Positions 27,151 to 34,584 of a stretch of DNA of 64,000 bases are shown piece after piece. The notes under the pieces are model-generated. The model saw nothing but the letters and a program-made list of their open reading frames with translations. It was not told the origin of the DNA and did not search any database. A program made the position numbers and the translations under genes. Position 1 is the first letter of the stretch. The number at the start of each line of letters is the position of its first letter. Origin of the DNA: Tamaricihabitans halophyticus (GTDB lineage Bacteria; Actinomycetota; Actinomycetes; Mycobacteriales; Pseudonocardiaceae). The stretch spans positions 434,001 through 498,000 of the forward strand of contig NZ_SLXQ01000001.1 of assembly GCF_004340875.1 (NCBI RefSeq), in the 5' to 3' direction.

Positions 27151-28512
27151 GTGCAGAGATCCACACGTTCGCCTCTGGCGACCGGCGAGTGGCGCTCGCT
27201 GTGGATCGCTGAAGCCCTTTCGGTCGCGGGTGACCAGCTAGCCAGGGTCGCCATCTCGGTTCTGGTCTACGAGCGGACCTCGTCCGCGGCGCTCACCGCG
27301 GTCACCTACGCGCTGACCTTCCTGCCTGACATCGTCGCCGGCCCGCTGCTCTCGGGACTCGCCGACAGGTTTCCCCGCCGCGAAGTGATGGTGTTCTGCA
27401 CCACCCTGCAAACCGGGATCGTCGCGATCATGGCCATCCCCGGCATATCGCTGTGGATCCTCGGCACCTGCGTCGCTGGCATCGCCGCGCTCCAGGCACC
27501 GTTCAAGGCCGCGCAGAACGCGCACGTCCGGGTACTGCTCGGCAACCAGCACCTCACGGTGGGTCAGGCACGGCTCACCACGCTGCGCGAAATGGGTCAA
27601 CTCGCCGGGCTCGGTGGGGCAACCGGCGTCGTCGGCTTCGTCGGGGTCACCCCCGCGCTGATCATCGACGCGGGGACCTTCGCGCTGGCCACCGTTCTAC
27701 TCTCGGTTGGCCTGCGGCGTCGCCCCGCGGCACGCGCCACACACGCCCCGCTGCTCAAGCGCTCACTGCCACCAAGCAGACGACGCAAGGCGCTTGCCAC
27801 CCTGTCCATCCTGCTTGCCTGCACGATTTTGCCGCACGGTCTGATCGTGCCGTTCGTAGCCGAGATCGGCGCGCCGACCTGGTCGGTGGGACTCATCCTG
27901 GCGGCCGATTCCGTCGGGTTCCTACTCGGCGCGGCGTTCGTCGGCCGCAAGGCGCGGCCACGGGCAGTAGAGGACGGCTGGATTGGCCCGCTTGCCGGCC
28001 TGTGCATGGGCGCGCTGGTGCTGTTCGCACTCAACCCATCGGCCGTATTCGCGGGAATCCTGCTGGCCACGTCGAGTTTCGGCGCGTCTTATCACATCCT
28101 CGCGCGTTCGGCCTACATCGAGATGTTGCCCGATGAGCTCACCGGACGCGCGACCGGACTGGTGCGTACCGGCCTGCGAACAGGGCAAGGTCTTGGGGTC
28201 GCCTTTGGCGGCATCTTCGCCGAATGGCTGAACTCAACGGCGTTGGCGATCTCCGTAGCCGCGGCGGTCGGCCTCCTCGGATGCCTGGTCGCCTGGCTGA
28301 TCGTCAAACGCAATCCAGCTGATGCCGTCGATTCGGTAGCGAATGACGCTGTGCGCACGATTGAATCAACAAGTACTAGTACTCCCGGTCACGCACTGAC
28401 CACACCTCCAAGCGGGGCTCCAGCGTCGGTCGAGCCGGAGTCGAACAAGCCGGCGTCGAACGGAAAGGAGCCAGTACAGACGGCTACGAAAGAGAACGGG
28501 ACGACACGGTGA
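27151..28512 (+). CDS. MFS transporter with a low-complexity C-terminal tail
   Basis: The 453-residue protein has about 12 hydrophobic helices. It shows the major-facilitator loop motif LADRFPRREVM between helices 2 and 3 and GRATGLVRTGLRTGQGLG in the second half. It resembles the MFS_3/enterobactin-exporter-like group. The GTG start follows AAGGGGG. The cytoplasmic tail after the last helix (about residues 385-453) is rich in Ser, Thr, Pro and Asn, and its coding strand carries the first antisense RDREY element (28376-28409). It is first in the exopolysaccharide region; the substrate is unknown. Confidence 0.88.
   Translation: MQRSTRSPLATGEWRSLWIAEALSVAGDQLARVAISVLVYERTSSAALTAVTYALTFLPDIVAGPLLSGLADRFPRREVMVFCTTLQTGIVAIMAIPGISLWILGTCVAGIAALQAPFKAAQNAHVRVLLGNQHLTVGQARLTTLREMGQLAGLGGATGVVGFVGVTPALIIDAGTFALATVLLSVGLRRRPAARATHAPLLKRSLPPSRRRKALATLSILLACTILPHGLIVPFVAEIGAPTWSVGLILAADSVGFLLGAAFVGRKARPRAVEDGWIGPLAGLCMGALVLFALNPSAVFAGILLATSSFGASYHILARSAYIEMLPDELTGRATGLVRTGLRTGQGLGVAFGGIFAEWLNSTALAISVAAAVGLLGCLVAWLIVKRNPADAVDSVANDAVRTIESTSTSTPGHALTTPPSGAPASVEPESNKPASNGKEPVQTATKENGTTR
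28376..28396 (-). CDS. Micro-ORF 1, M-RDREY
   Basis: GTG-CGT-GAC-CGG-GAG-TAC-TAG, with GGAGG at 28405-28409 and an 8-nt spacer. It lies antisense within the MFS tail. It is the only copy ending in TAG. Whether it is translated is unknown. Confidence 0.4.
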   Translation of the reverse strand: MRDREY

Positions 28513-28525
28513 CTGCGCCGTGCGA

Positions 28526-28546
28526 TCAGTACTCGCGGTCACGCAT
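28526..28546 (-). CDS. Micro-ORF 2, M-RDREY
   Basis: ATG-CGT-GAC-CGC-GAG-TAC-TGA with GGAGG at 28555-28559 and an 8-nt spacer. It has the only ATG of the five; a GTG lies one codon upstream. Its frame upstream runs into the stop of micro-ORF 3. Confidence 0.45.
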   Translation of the reverse strand: MRDREY

Positions 28547-28594
28547 CACGAACACCTCCCTGCGGAGTCGAACTAGTAAGGGAAAGCGCACAAC

Positions 28595-28618
28595 TCAGTA
28601 CTCACGGTCACGGAACAC
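28595..28618 (-). CDS. Micro-ORF 3, M-F-RDREY
   Basis: GTG-TTC-CGT-GAC-CGT-GAG-TAC-TGA with GGAGG at 28624-28628 and a 5-nt spacer. The codon at the usual start position is TTC, so the start must be one codon earlier, or at an ATG at 28660 that would give a 21-residue peptide. Confidence 0.4.
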   Translation of the reverse strand: MFRDREY

Positions 28619-28686
28619 GGGAACCTCCTCGGTGGGTCCGGCGTCATACCGGGTAGACATGAATGGACTTCAGGTAACGCGGATAA

Positions 28687-28707
28687 TCAGTACTCGCGGT
28701 CACGCAC
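28687..28707 (-). CDS. Micro-ORF 4, M-RDREY
   Basis: GTG-CGT-GAC-CGC-GAG-TAC-TGA with GGAGG at 28716-28720 and an 8-nt spacer; a second GTG is one codon upstream. The frame is closed by a stop at 28768-28770, so no long ORF can explain this copy. Confidence 0.45.
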   Translation of the reverse strand: MRDREY

Positions 28708-28753
28708 CACAGACACCTCCTCGTGGGGTCCGGCCGGAAAGGAGAGCGATCGG

Positions 28754-30229
28754 ATGAGAATCAGTACTCACGGTCGCGCACGGCCAACACCTCCCTTCCG
28801 GAAGCGGTCGGCGGCTGCGCGGGCCGAGTTGGACACGGCCCCAGCGGACCGACCAGCCGAGCAGTCGGCCGGCTCGACGAAGCAACCGGCACCGGCGCGC
28901 GGCAGCCTGTCCGAAATGGATCTCTTCGCGCACACGACGCCACTCGGTGTCACCTGGATTCTGCTGTGCGAGGTCCTGGTACTCGGTTGGGCCGGCTTCG
29001 CGACCTGGACCTCGGCTGCGCCCATCAGCAAGGACTGGCTGATGTTCGGGCTGCTCGCGGCCTCGGCGCTGATACACATGACGTTGACGAAACCGGCTGA
29101 GGAACGGCGACGCGCGGCACACCTCCGGCGCGAGCACATTGCCCACACCAGTGTCTGGAACTTCACCGGAGCGCTGATCCTGCCGGTGCCGCTGCTGCTC
29201 GCACTCGTGCTGATCATCCGGTCCAGCCAGTACATGATCGCCAGGAAACCTCTCGGTCGCTATCTATTCACCACGTCGGCCATTACGGCTTCGGTGCTAG
29301 CGACGTATACCGTCGCCGACGTAACACCGGTGCACGACTGGTTCGCCGGAACCCGTGCGGTTCCCACGAACATCAACGAAGTCGTAACCGGCCTTCTCGC
29401 CATTACAGCCGCCGCCGCCGCGTACTACGTCGCTCAAACTCTCATTATCGGTGTCGCTCGGGTATTCAGAGAGAACTGGGCAATTGTACCGATTCTGGGT
29501 AGCCGCGAGGAAAATTTTGATCTGGCCATCACGATATCTCTCGGGCTGGTCGCCGCGGGCGCCAGCAATCAGGCTTTCGGACTAACGCTGCTCGTAGTAT
29601 CGCTGATCCTTGTTACTTATACCCGACTGACCCAACGAGTCGAACAACTGGAAACCGAACGCAATCAGCTCAAGGTAGACGCGCTGCACGACGCGCTGAC
29701 CGGACTACCCAATCGGCGCAGCTTCAACCCTGCGGCCGAACTCGCGTTGGTCACCGACGCCGCCCGGAAACAGCCGAGCGCCTTGCTGATGTTCGACCTG
29801 GACAGGTTCAAGCAGTGGAACACCGACCTCGGACACATCGGCGCGGATCAGGTTCTCACCGCGGTAACCAGGACGCTGCGCGAGCACACCCGCGACGGTG
29901 ATCTGCTCTGCCGCTGGGGCGGCGAGGAAATCGCCGTGCTGCTACCGAATACCGACGCGTCGAACGCCCTGGCCGTAGCCGAGCGGTTCCGCGTCGCCAT
30001 CGAATCGATGACGGTCACCGTGACCAAGCCGATGGGCGGGCGCCCGGTCACCTTGAACCAAGACATCCCTGGCTGCACCATTTCCGGCGGTATCGCGATC
30101 TCGACCGAGCACGGCACGGAGCTCCTTCCGCTCCAGGAAGCTGCGGATCTCGCGCTACAGCAGGCCAAGGACGGCGGCCGCAACCAGGTGTGCCTTGCCA
30201 CTCCGGAACCCTCGCGGTCGACCCACTAG
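28754..30229 (+). CDS. Membrane diguanylate cyclase (GGDEF domain) with intact I-site
   Basis: The 491-residue protein has a low-complexity N-terminus (1-55), about six hydrophobic helices (56-290) and a C-terminal GGDEF domain. That domain begins at DALTGLPNRRSF (about 312) and has FDLDRFKQWN for metal binding and RWGGEEI as the active-site loop (388-392, the accepted GGEEx form). RDGD at 379-382, five residues before it, is the RxxD inhibitory site. It should make cyclic di-GMP and be product-inhibited. AAAGGAG nine bases before the ATG supports the start. It is 72 bp upstream of the polysaccharide glycosyltransferase genes, which suggests it tunes that pathway. Confidence 0.92.
   Translation: MRISTHGRARPTPPFRKRSAAARAELDTAPADRPAEQSAGSTKQPAPARGSLSEMDLFAHTTPLGVTWILLCEVLVLGWAGFATWTSAAPISKDWLMFGLLAASALIHMTLTKPAEERRRAAHLRREHIAHTSVWNFTGALILPVPLLLALVLIIRSSQYMIARKPLGRYLFTTSAITASVLATYTVADVTPVHDWFAGTRAVPTNINEVVTGLLAITAAAAAYYVAQTLIIGVARVFRENWAIVPILGSREENFDLAITISLGLVAAGASNQAFGLTLLVVSLILVTYTRLTQRVEQLETERNQLKVDALHDALTGLPNRRSFNPAAELALVTDAARKQPSALLMFDLDRFKQWNTDLGHIGADQVLTAVTRTLREHTRDGDLLCRWGGEEIAVLLPNTDASNALAVAERFRVAIESMTVTVTKPMGGRPVTLNQDIPGCTISGGIAISTEHGTELLPLQEAADLALQQAKDGGRNQVCLATPEPSRSTH
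28761..28781 (-). CDS. Micro-ORF 5, M-RDREY
   Basis: GTG-CGC-GAC-CGT-GAG-TAC-TGA with GGAGG at 28790-28794 and an 8-nt spacer. It lies antisense to the first ten codons of the GGDEF gene. Its frame stays open upstream to 28943, but no other copy shares such an extension. Confidence 0.45.
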   Translation of the reverse strand: MRDREY

Positions 30230-30251
30230 CCAGGTTTCGGATCCTTGCCAT

Positions 30252-30272
30252 GTGCAAGACACGTGCAAGACA
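30252..30272. promoter_or_regulatory. Two direct repeats one helical turn apart, upstream of the glycosyltransferase genes
   Basis: GTGCAAGACA occurs at 30252-30261 and again at 30263-30272, an 11-bp period, just before the GGAGG of the next gene. The placement suits an activator site or a leader element; chance is possible. Confidence 0.3.
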
Positions 30273-30301
30273 GGTTCCCGCAAGGAGGTAGTCGCAGCGC
30301 G

Positions 30302-30781
30302 ATGAGCTCGCGAAATCACCGGGGAAAATCCCCGAAAGTCATGCTGATCGCGTCGACCGGCGGGCATCTCGCGCAGCTGCTGAACTTGCGCGAATGCTGG
30401 TCGGGATACCAGCGCCATTGGGTGACCTTCGACAAATCTGATGCGTTGACCGCACTGCGCGACGAAACGGTTACTTGGGCTTACCACCCCACTACTCGGA
30501 ATGCGCGTAATGCGATAAGAAATTTTGTGCTATCGATCCGCACACTGGTGCATACTAAACCGGATGTAATCGTCTCGACGGGCGCCGGAGTCGCGTTGCC
30601 GTTCTTTCTTGTCGCGCGATTTCTGCGAATCCGAACGATCTATCTGGAAGCCTTCGAACGCATCGAGGCACCCTCGCTGACGGGGCTGCTGTGCTATCCG
30701 CTCACTGACCGGTTCTGCGTACAGTGGGCCGAGCAACAGCGCATCTATCCCGAGGGCGTGCACGTGGGGCCGGCGTGGTGA
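30302..30781 (+). CDS. PssD/Alg14-like glycosyltransferase subunit
   Basis: The 159-residue protein matches the N-terminal half of a GT-B glycosyltransferase. It has MLIASTGGHLAQLLNL (the STGGHL motif), VTFDKSDALTAL, PDVIVSTGAGVALPFFL and IYLEAFERIEAPSLTG. In yeast Alg14, and in rhizobial PssD, this half anchors the complex to the membrane and binds the lipid acceptor. An AAGGAGG lies 13 bp before the ATG, rather far. The stop overlaps the GTG start of the next gene, the catalytic half. Confidence 0.9.
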   Translation: MSSRNHRGKSPKVMLIASTGGHLAQLLNLRECWSGYQRHWVTFDKSDALTALRDETVTWAYHPTTRNARNAIRNFVLSIRTLVHTKPDVIVSTGAGVALPFFLVARFLRIRTIYLEAFERIEAPSLTGLLCYPLTDRFCVQWAEQQRIYPEGVHVGPAW

Positions 30782-31368
30782 ATGCGGACAAGACGGGGCT
30801 ACTCGGCACGCTCGGCACCGACCATCATCAGTTCGGCAGGCTGGTTTCCTGGCTGGACAACTGGGCAGCCGAACACGCGGAGACGCCGGTTTTCGTCCAG
30901 TACGGCGAATCCCCGGCGCCGGCTGTCGCCAGCGGCGCCGCGATGCTGCCGAAGGAGGAACTGCTCGACCGGGTGCGGGTTGCCTTCGCCGTGGTAACCC
31001 ATGGGGGCACCGGCTCGATCATGGAAGCGCGCTCCTGTGGCAAGCTGCCCATCGTGGTGCCGAGGTTGGCGCGGGCACGCGAGCATGTGGACGATCACCA
31101 GCTGGTGTTCGCGCGCAAACTCGCTGACACCGGATGGATCCGGTTGGCGGAGACCGAGGCCGAACTACACGAGCACCTCCGGTCAGCATGGGAGCGGCCG
31201 GCCGAGTACCGCGTCCAACCGACAACCCAGGCGATCGAGCACACGAAGCGAAACATCGACCAGTTGCTTACCGATGTGCTCTACGAACGACCGGGTTTCG
31301 TCCGGCCGACGCGGGTACGCCAACTCGTCCGGTTTCTCCGCGCACGCAAGCAAAACACCTCCGACTGA
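30778..31368 (+). CDS. PssE/Alg13-like glycosyltransferase subunit (GT28 C-terminal domain)
   Basis: The 196-residue protein is the nucleotide-sugar-binding half: LGTLGTDHHQFGRLVSWLD at the N-terminus, VTHGGTGSIMEARSCGKLPIVVPRLARAREHVDDHQ with the donor-binding loop, and a basic C-terminus. Together with the upstream subunit it should transfer a sugar (a hexuronate or hexosamine in known pairs) to the lipid-linked primer of the polysaccharide. The GTG at 30778 overlaps the preceding stop (GTGA); 30775 is also possible. Confidence 0.9.
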   Translation: MNADKTGLLGTLGTDHHQFGRLVSWLDNWAAEHAETPVFVQYGESPAPAVASGAAMLPKEELLDRVRVAFAVVTHGGTGSIMEARSCGKLPIVVPRLARAREHVDDHQLVFARKLADTGWIRLAETEAELHEHLRSAWERPAEYRVQPTTQAIEHTKRNIDQLLTDVLYERPGFVRPTRVRQLVRFLRARKQNTSD

Positions 31369-31379
31369 GTCAGGACACG

Positions 31380-32027
31380 ATGAGCGACCAGCACTCCGGC
31401 AATGATGTGACCGAGCACGACGAGCAGCCGACCAACCGGCGCCGCACTATCGCGATCATCACCGGGGCCGTGGTAGCCGTCGCGGCGATCGGACTCGTTC
31501 TGCTGTGGACACTGCGGGATCAGCCGGCTGACGAGTCAGCCGCCCAGCCGGACCAGTCCACTTCGCGGGACGCCCCGACGAGCAGTGTCGCCGCGGAAGG
31601 GCTCGCCCCGGAGCAGGCCGTCGCGGGCGCGCGCGAGGCCTTGACCGAGTACCTGCGGATCAACGACGAGGTTTTGCAGGACCCCGAAGGCAACCTGCGT
31701 GGTATCGAGCGGGTCGCTGTCGGTTCGGCGCTCGATGAGGTTTCCGGGAACAAGCAGGAGTTCAGTGACAGCCGGATGAGTCAGGACGGCAGCGTCACAC
31801 TCGCCGGCGCCGATCCGCAGGAGACCAAGGTGGACGCTGAGCCACCCGAGGTCACGCTGCGCGCCTGTATCGACTCGACCGATATCGACGTGCTCGATGA
31901 GTCCGGCGAACCAGTGCAGCGGCCGAAGTCCGCGGCGTCCAAGGTGGCGCATCTGTACACCGTGCGGCTGGACGGTGGCGCCTGGAAGGTCACCAATCAC
32001 ACCTTCCCCAGCCAGACCACCTGCTAG
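31380..32027 (+). CDS. Single-pass membrane protein with extracytoplasmic Mce-associated/NTF2-like domain
   Basis: The 215-residue protein has a charged cytoplasmic N-terminus, one helix (TIAIITGAVVAVAAIGLVLLWTL, about 24-46), a Ser/Pro/Asp-rich linker and a folded external part (AREALTEYLRINDEVLQDPEGNL... YTVRLDGGAWKVTNHTFP). The layout resembles actinobacterial Mce-associated or SnoaL-like proteins. It lies 11 bp after the PssE-like gene, so it is probably in the same operon; its role in polysaccharide export is unknown. Confidence 0.75.
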   Translation: MSDQHSGNDVTEHDEQPTNRRRTIAIITGAVVAVAAIGLVLLWTLRDQPADESAAQPDQSTSRDAPTSSVAAEGLAPEQAVAGAREALTEYLRINDEVLQDPEGNLRGIERVAVGSALDEVSGNKQEFSDSRMSQDGSVTLAGADPQETKVDAEPPEVTLRACIDSTDIDVLDESGEPVQRPKSAASKVAHLYTVRLDGGAWKVTNHTFPSQTTC

Positions 32028-32044
32028 CCCCGATCACCCCGGTG

Positions 32045-32070
32045 ACCGCGTTCTTTAGGGATCTTGCGGT
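32045..32070 (-). repeat. Dispersed repeat, canonical 26-bp copy at a convergent gene end
   Basis: Both 5-bp ends (ACCGC/GCGGT) and the core TTCTTTAGGGATCTTG are intact. It lies between the membrane-protein gene and the Wzz-like gene and overlaps the stop codon and last codons of the latter. Confidence 0.7.
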
Positions 32071-33584
32071 CGGAGGCCCCCGGACTGGGAGCTTTGCTGG
32101 GGGCGCGGTTGGCCGGACCGCGGGGGCCGCTGCTGAGGTTGGGGTGTCGACTGCGGCCAGGCTATGGCGCCGGCCTGGCCACCAGGGTTCGCTTTGCCTG
32201 GCGTCGCCGGACCAGCCGGACTTCCCGTGTTCGCCTGGCCGGTAGCGCCCGCTGGACCACCGGGAGTGGGCCCATTAGGGATCGGCCCACTAGGGATCGA
32301 ACCAGTGCCATTCGGCGGGGTCGGCGGAATCGAGCGGTCCACCTGCACCACGGCCACGTCGTGCCGTAGCCCAACCGCAGCCAACTCCTCGATCAACCGC
32401 AGCGCCACCGCGAGCTCGTCCGTTTCGCTTGCGGTAAGCACGACCTTGTCCACCTGCTGGCCGAGCATCGCCGCCCTGGCAACTCCCACCTCGACCGAAG
32501 TGGACACGATCCGAAACCGGCCGTCCCCCGTGGACGCGCTGGATCCGCCACTCGGTAGCAGGCCGCCCTGCCAGTTCATCAACTGCGCCGGATGCCCAGC
32601 GCGCAACAACTGCTCGACGAGTACCGCGGCCACGACTTCCGCGCTCGTCCGATCCACCCCGAGCACGCCGATCGTGCAAGGTTCCTCGCGTCGCAGTCCG
32701 ACGCGCATCAGCAGCCTGCTCACGAACTCGTCCGAATCGGGGCCGCCGGTGAACTCGAGCACCGGCGGTCCGATGATGCCGGCCAGCCGGTCGGCGCCGC
32801 GTACTCGCCGGTCTGCCCGCTCCGCGACCAGCGCGAGTCCGCAGCCGGCGAGTAACCCGCTGGCCAGCCCGCCAGCAAGGAAGACAAGCAGCCCGTAGGA
32901 GGATTCCTCCCTCGGCGGCGCCGCCCTGGTGATCACCCGTCCCGGGTCGACGGCCAAGCCCACCAGACCACTGCGCTGATCACGCAGCGTACTGATCTCC
33001 TCTTGGATCCCCTGCGCGTCGTTTGGCTGGTTCGCGAGCTCCTCCCGAAGCTCGCGAAGCCGGTCATCGATGCGCTGGATCCGCCCGTTCAACTCGGCGC
33101 TCGCGTTGTTGCCCCGGACACTCAGGTAGCCGTCGGCAAACGCGTTCGCCAGGTCAGCGGCCGCCTTCGGATCACCCTCGGTGGCCGCGATCTCGATGAC
33201 CTGAGCTTCCATCGGCGAGGTCACTTCGATCCGCTCGATCAGATCCCGTGGATCTTCCTGGGACCCGATCGTCTCCCGTGCCGTATCGGCCACCTCGGTC
33301 GAGCCCACCACCGCGCGCTCCGTGGTGATGTTCACCGAACTGCTGGATGAACCCTGGTCGTACGGGTTGAGGGAAAGCGCGTTCACGGTAAGCACTGAGG
33401 TCGCCGTATAGCTCGCCGGCTGAAACAGCGCGAACGCGGTACCGAGCAGCACGCAGGCCAACACCGTCCAGGCGATCACCCGCCAGCGACGACGCAGCTG
33501 TCCACCAAGGTCACTGAGCCGAACGGCCGGACCATCTACGCCATTTGCACTACCCCGCACGGGTCGGTCCTCAGCTGCACTCAC
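32055..33584 (-). CDS. Wzz-like polysaccharide chain-length determinant without kinase domain
   Basis: The roughly 509-residue protein has two helices flanking a large external domain: RRRWRVIAWTVLACVLLGTAFALF (about 36-60) and SSYGLLVFLAGGLASGLLAGCGLALV (about 230). The external part has coiled-coil character (RIQRIDDRLRELREELAN). A cytoplasmic domain resembling a BY-kinase fold follows, but it has no Walker A (VLGVDRTSAEVVAA replaces it). The last 90 residues are Pro/Gly/Gln-rich. It should set polysaccharide chain length with Wzx/Wzy. The GTG at 33584 (VSAAEDRPVRG) is used; a GTG at 33653 is possible. Confidence 0.85.
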   Translation of the reverse strand: MSAAEDRPVRGSANGVDGPAVRLSDLGGQLRRRWRVIAWTVLACVLLGTAFALFQPASYTATSVLTVNALSLNPYDQGSSSSSVNITTERAVVGSTEVADTARETIGSQEDPRDLIERIEVTSPMEAQVIEIAATEGDPKAAADLANAFADGYLSVRGNNASAELNGRIQRIDDRLRELREELANQPNDAQGIQEEISTLRDQRSGLVGLAVDPGRVITRAAPPREESSYGLLVFLAGGLASGLLAGCGLALVAERADRRVRGADRLAGIIGPPVLEFTGGPDSDEFVSRLLMRVGLRREEPCTIGVLGVDRTSAEVVAAVLVEQLLRAGHPAQLMNWQGGLLPSGGSSASTGDGRFRIVSTSVEVGVARAAMLGQQVDKVVLTASETDELAVALRLIEELAAVGLRHDVAVVQVDRSIPPTPPNGTGSIPSGPIPNGPTPGGPAGATGQANTGSPAGPATPGKANPGGQAGAIAWPQSTPQPQQRPPRSGQPRPQQSSQSGGLRPQDP

Positions 33585-33781
33585 GGCCGATCCAAGTCTG
33601 CGATCCCCTCGGCGAGGTATGGACTCCACCACAGCGCAGGACACACCCACCACAGCGGCAATTCGTGCATTATCCTACCAGCGCGGGGACTTGAGCACGC
33701 CGAGTTCACCGGCCAAGCCGGACTCGTGACCGCTCGCCCGAAACCTCCCACCACGGGCACGGCGCGGCATTTTGGAGAACG

Positions 33782-34522
33782 ATGACAGATGCGCAGCACA
33801 ACGCGCGAGATACGTTCGGCGCAGTCGTAAAACGGTTGCGCGCCAAGCAGAAGAGCGCGGCCGGGGTACCCGCGTACACCCGCTACGTGAACCGGCCACT
33901 TGGCAAACTCGCCGCGGCAGGCGGCTACCTGCTTGGCTTCACCGCGAACCAGCTGACCGTACTCAGCGGGATCATCTCGTTCGCCTCGCTGGCCTTCCTG
34001 GCCATTCTGGGACCGTCCTGGCTGCTCGGCATCGGCGTTGCCGCTGGCCTTGCCATTGGTTACATCCTGGACTCGGCGGACGGCCAGCTCGCCCGACTGC
34101 GCGGTGGCGGCGCCCTTGCCGGTGAGTGGCTGGACCACGTGGTGGACGCGGCAAGGATGCCGGCCGTCCACCTTGCCGTCCTCATCGGACTTTTCAGGTT
34201 CACCGACCTAGCTGACGGTTACCTGCTCATTCCACTCGGCTACCTGCTGGTGACCGTGGTTCGGTTCTTTGCCCTGATCCTTGCCGAACAGATGCACCGC
34301 AACAGGAAAGCAACTACCGATACGGACCCGCCAGCGGCAAGCGATTCACCGCTGCGCGCCTTGCTCGGCCTTCCCGCGGACTTCGGCGTACTCTGCCTAT
34401 TGTTCGTGCTTTGGGGACATACCAACACCTTTCTTATTTGCTATACCGTGCTTTTCGTAGCGAACGCGCTACTCATGGTCGCTAGCTTCATCAGGCGGTA
34501 TCGCGAACTTACTGGCGTATAA
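33782..34522 (+). CDS. CDP-alcohol phosphatidyltransferase family membrane protein
   Basis: The 246-residue protein has about six helices and the family's active-site pattern at residues 97-122: DSADGQLARLRGG, then G...EWLDHVVD (D-x2-DG-x2-AR-x8-G-x3-D-x3-D). The family moves a phospho-alcohol from a CDP-alcohol onto an acceptor. Phospholipid synthesis is the common role. Its place in a polysaccharide cluster together with a TagD-like cytidylyltransferase suggests phosphoglycerol or similar decoration of the glycan, which is inference. It is first in a three-gene plus-strand unit. Confidence 0.92.
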   Translation: MTDAQHNARDTFGAVVKRLRAKQKSAAGVPAYTRYVNRPLGKLAAAGGYLLGFTANQLTVLSGIISFASLAFLAILGPSWLLGIGVAAGLAIGYILDSADGQLARLRGGGALAGEWLDHVVDAARMPAVHLAVLIGLFRFTDLADGYLLIPLGYLLVTVVRFFALILAEQMHRNRKATTDTDPPAASDSPLRALLGLPADFGVLCLLFVLWGHTNTFLICYTVLFVANALLMVASFIRRYRELTGV

Positions 34523-34584
34523 CGGAAGTGTCGCAACGACATACGTGCTGCGACGGGAATCGGCTACGCACCTGGAGTTGACCC

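Larger units (their letters stand above)
28376..28794 (-). repeat. Five-copy array of Shine-Dalgarno plus RDREY micro-ORF elements
   Basis: Five blocks of about 34-40 bp are repeated at 28376-28409, 28526-28559, 28595-28628, 28687-28720 and 28761-28794. Read on the minus strand each has GGAGG, a short spacer, a start-like codon and Arg-Asp-Arg-Glu-Tyr-stop. The start-to-start distances are about 150, 69, 92 and 74 bp, so this is not a simple tandem repeat. The array spans the end of the MFS gene, the 241-bp gap and the first codons of the GGDEF gene. Confidence 0.75.

Noticed and set aside
28509-28757. An 82-codon plus-strand frame with a GTG overlapping the MFS stop, containing QYSRSRITNTSL and QYSRSRNTGTSS.
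   Set aside because: The repeats change frame within it and the product has no fold-like pattern; the similarity comes from the DNA repeats.
28376-28794. GGTCACGCA words in the array look like the start of a GEMM-I cyclic di-GMP riboswitch next to a GGDEF gene.
   Set aside because: The rest of the GEMM-I core (the CAGGGCAAACC stretch, GAAA tetraloop and its receptor) is absent from all five copies, and the conservation tracks codons on the other strand. A covariance-model search would settle it.
28761-28943. A 60-codon minus-strand frame ending in AVRDREY.
   Set aside because: Only one of five copies has such an extension, it has no ribosome site at its start, and it is antisense to the GGDEF coding region. 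The micro-ORF with its own GGAGG is preferred.
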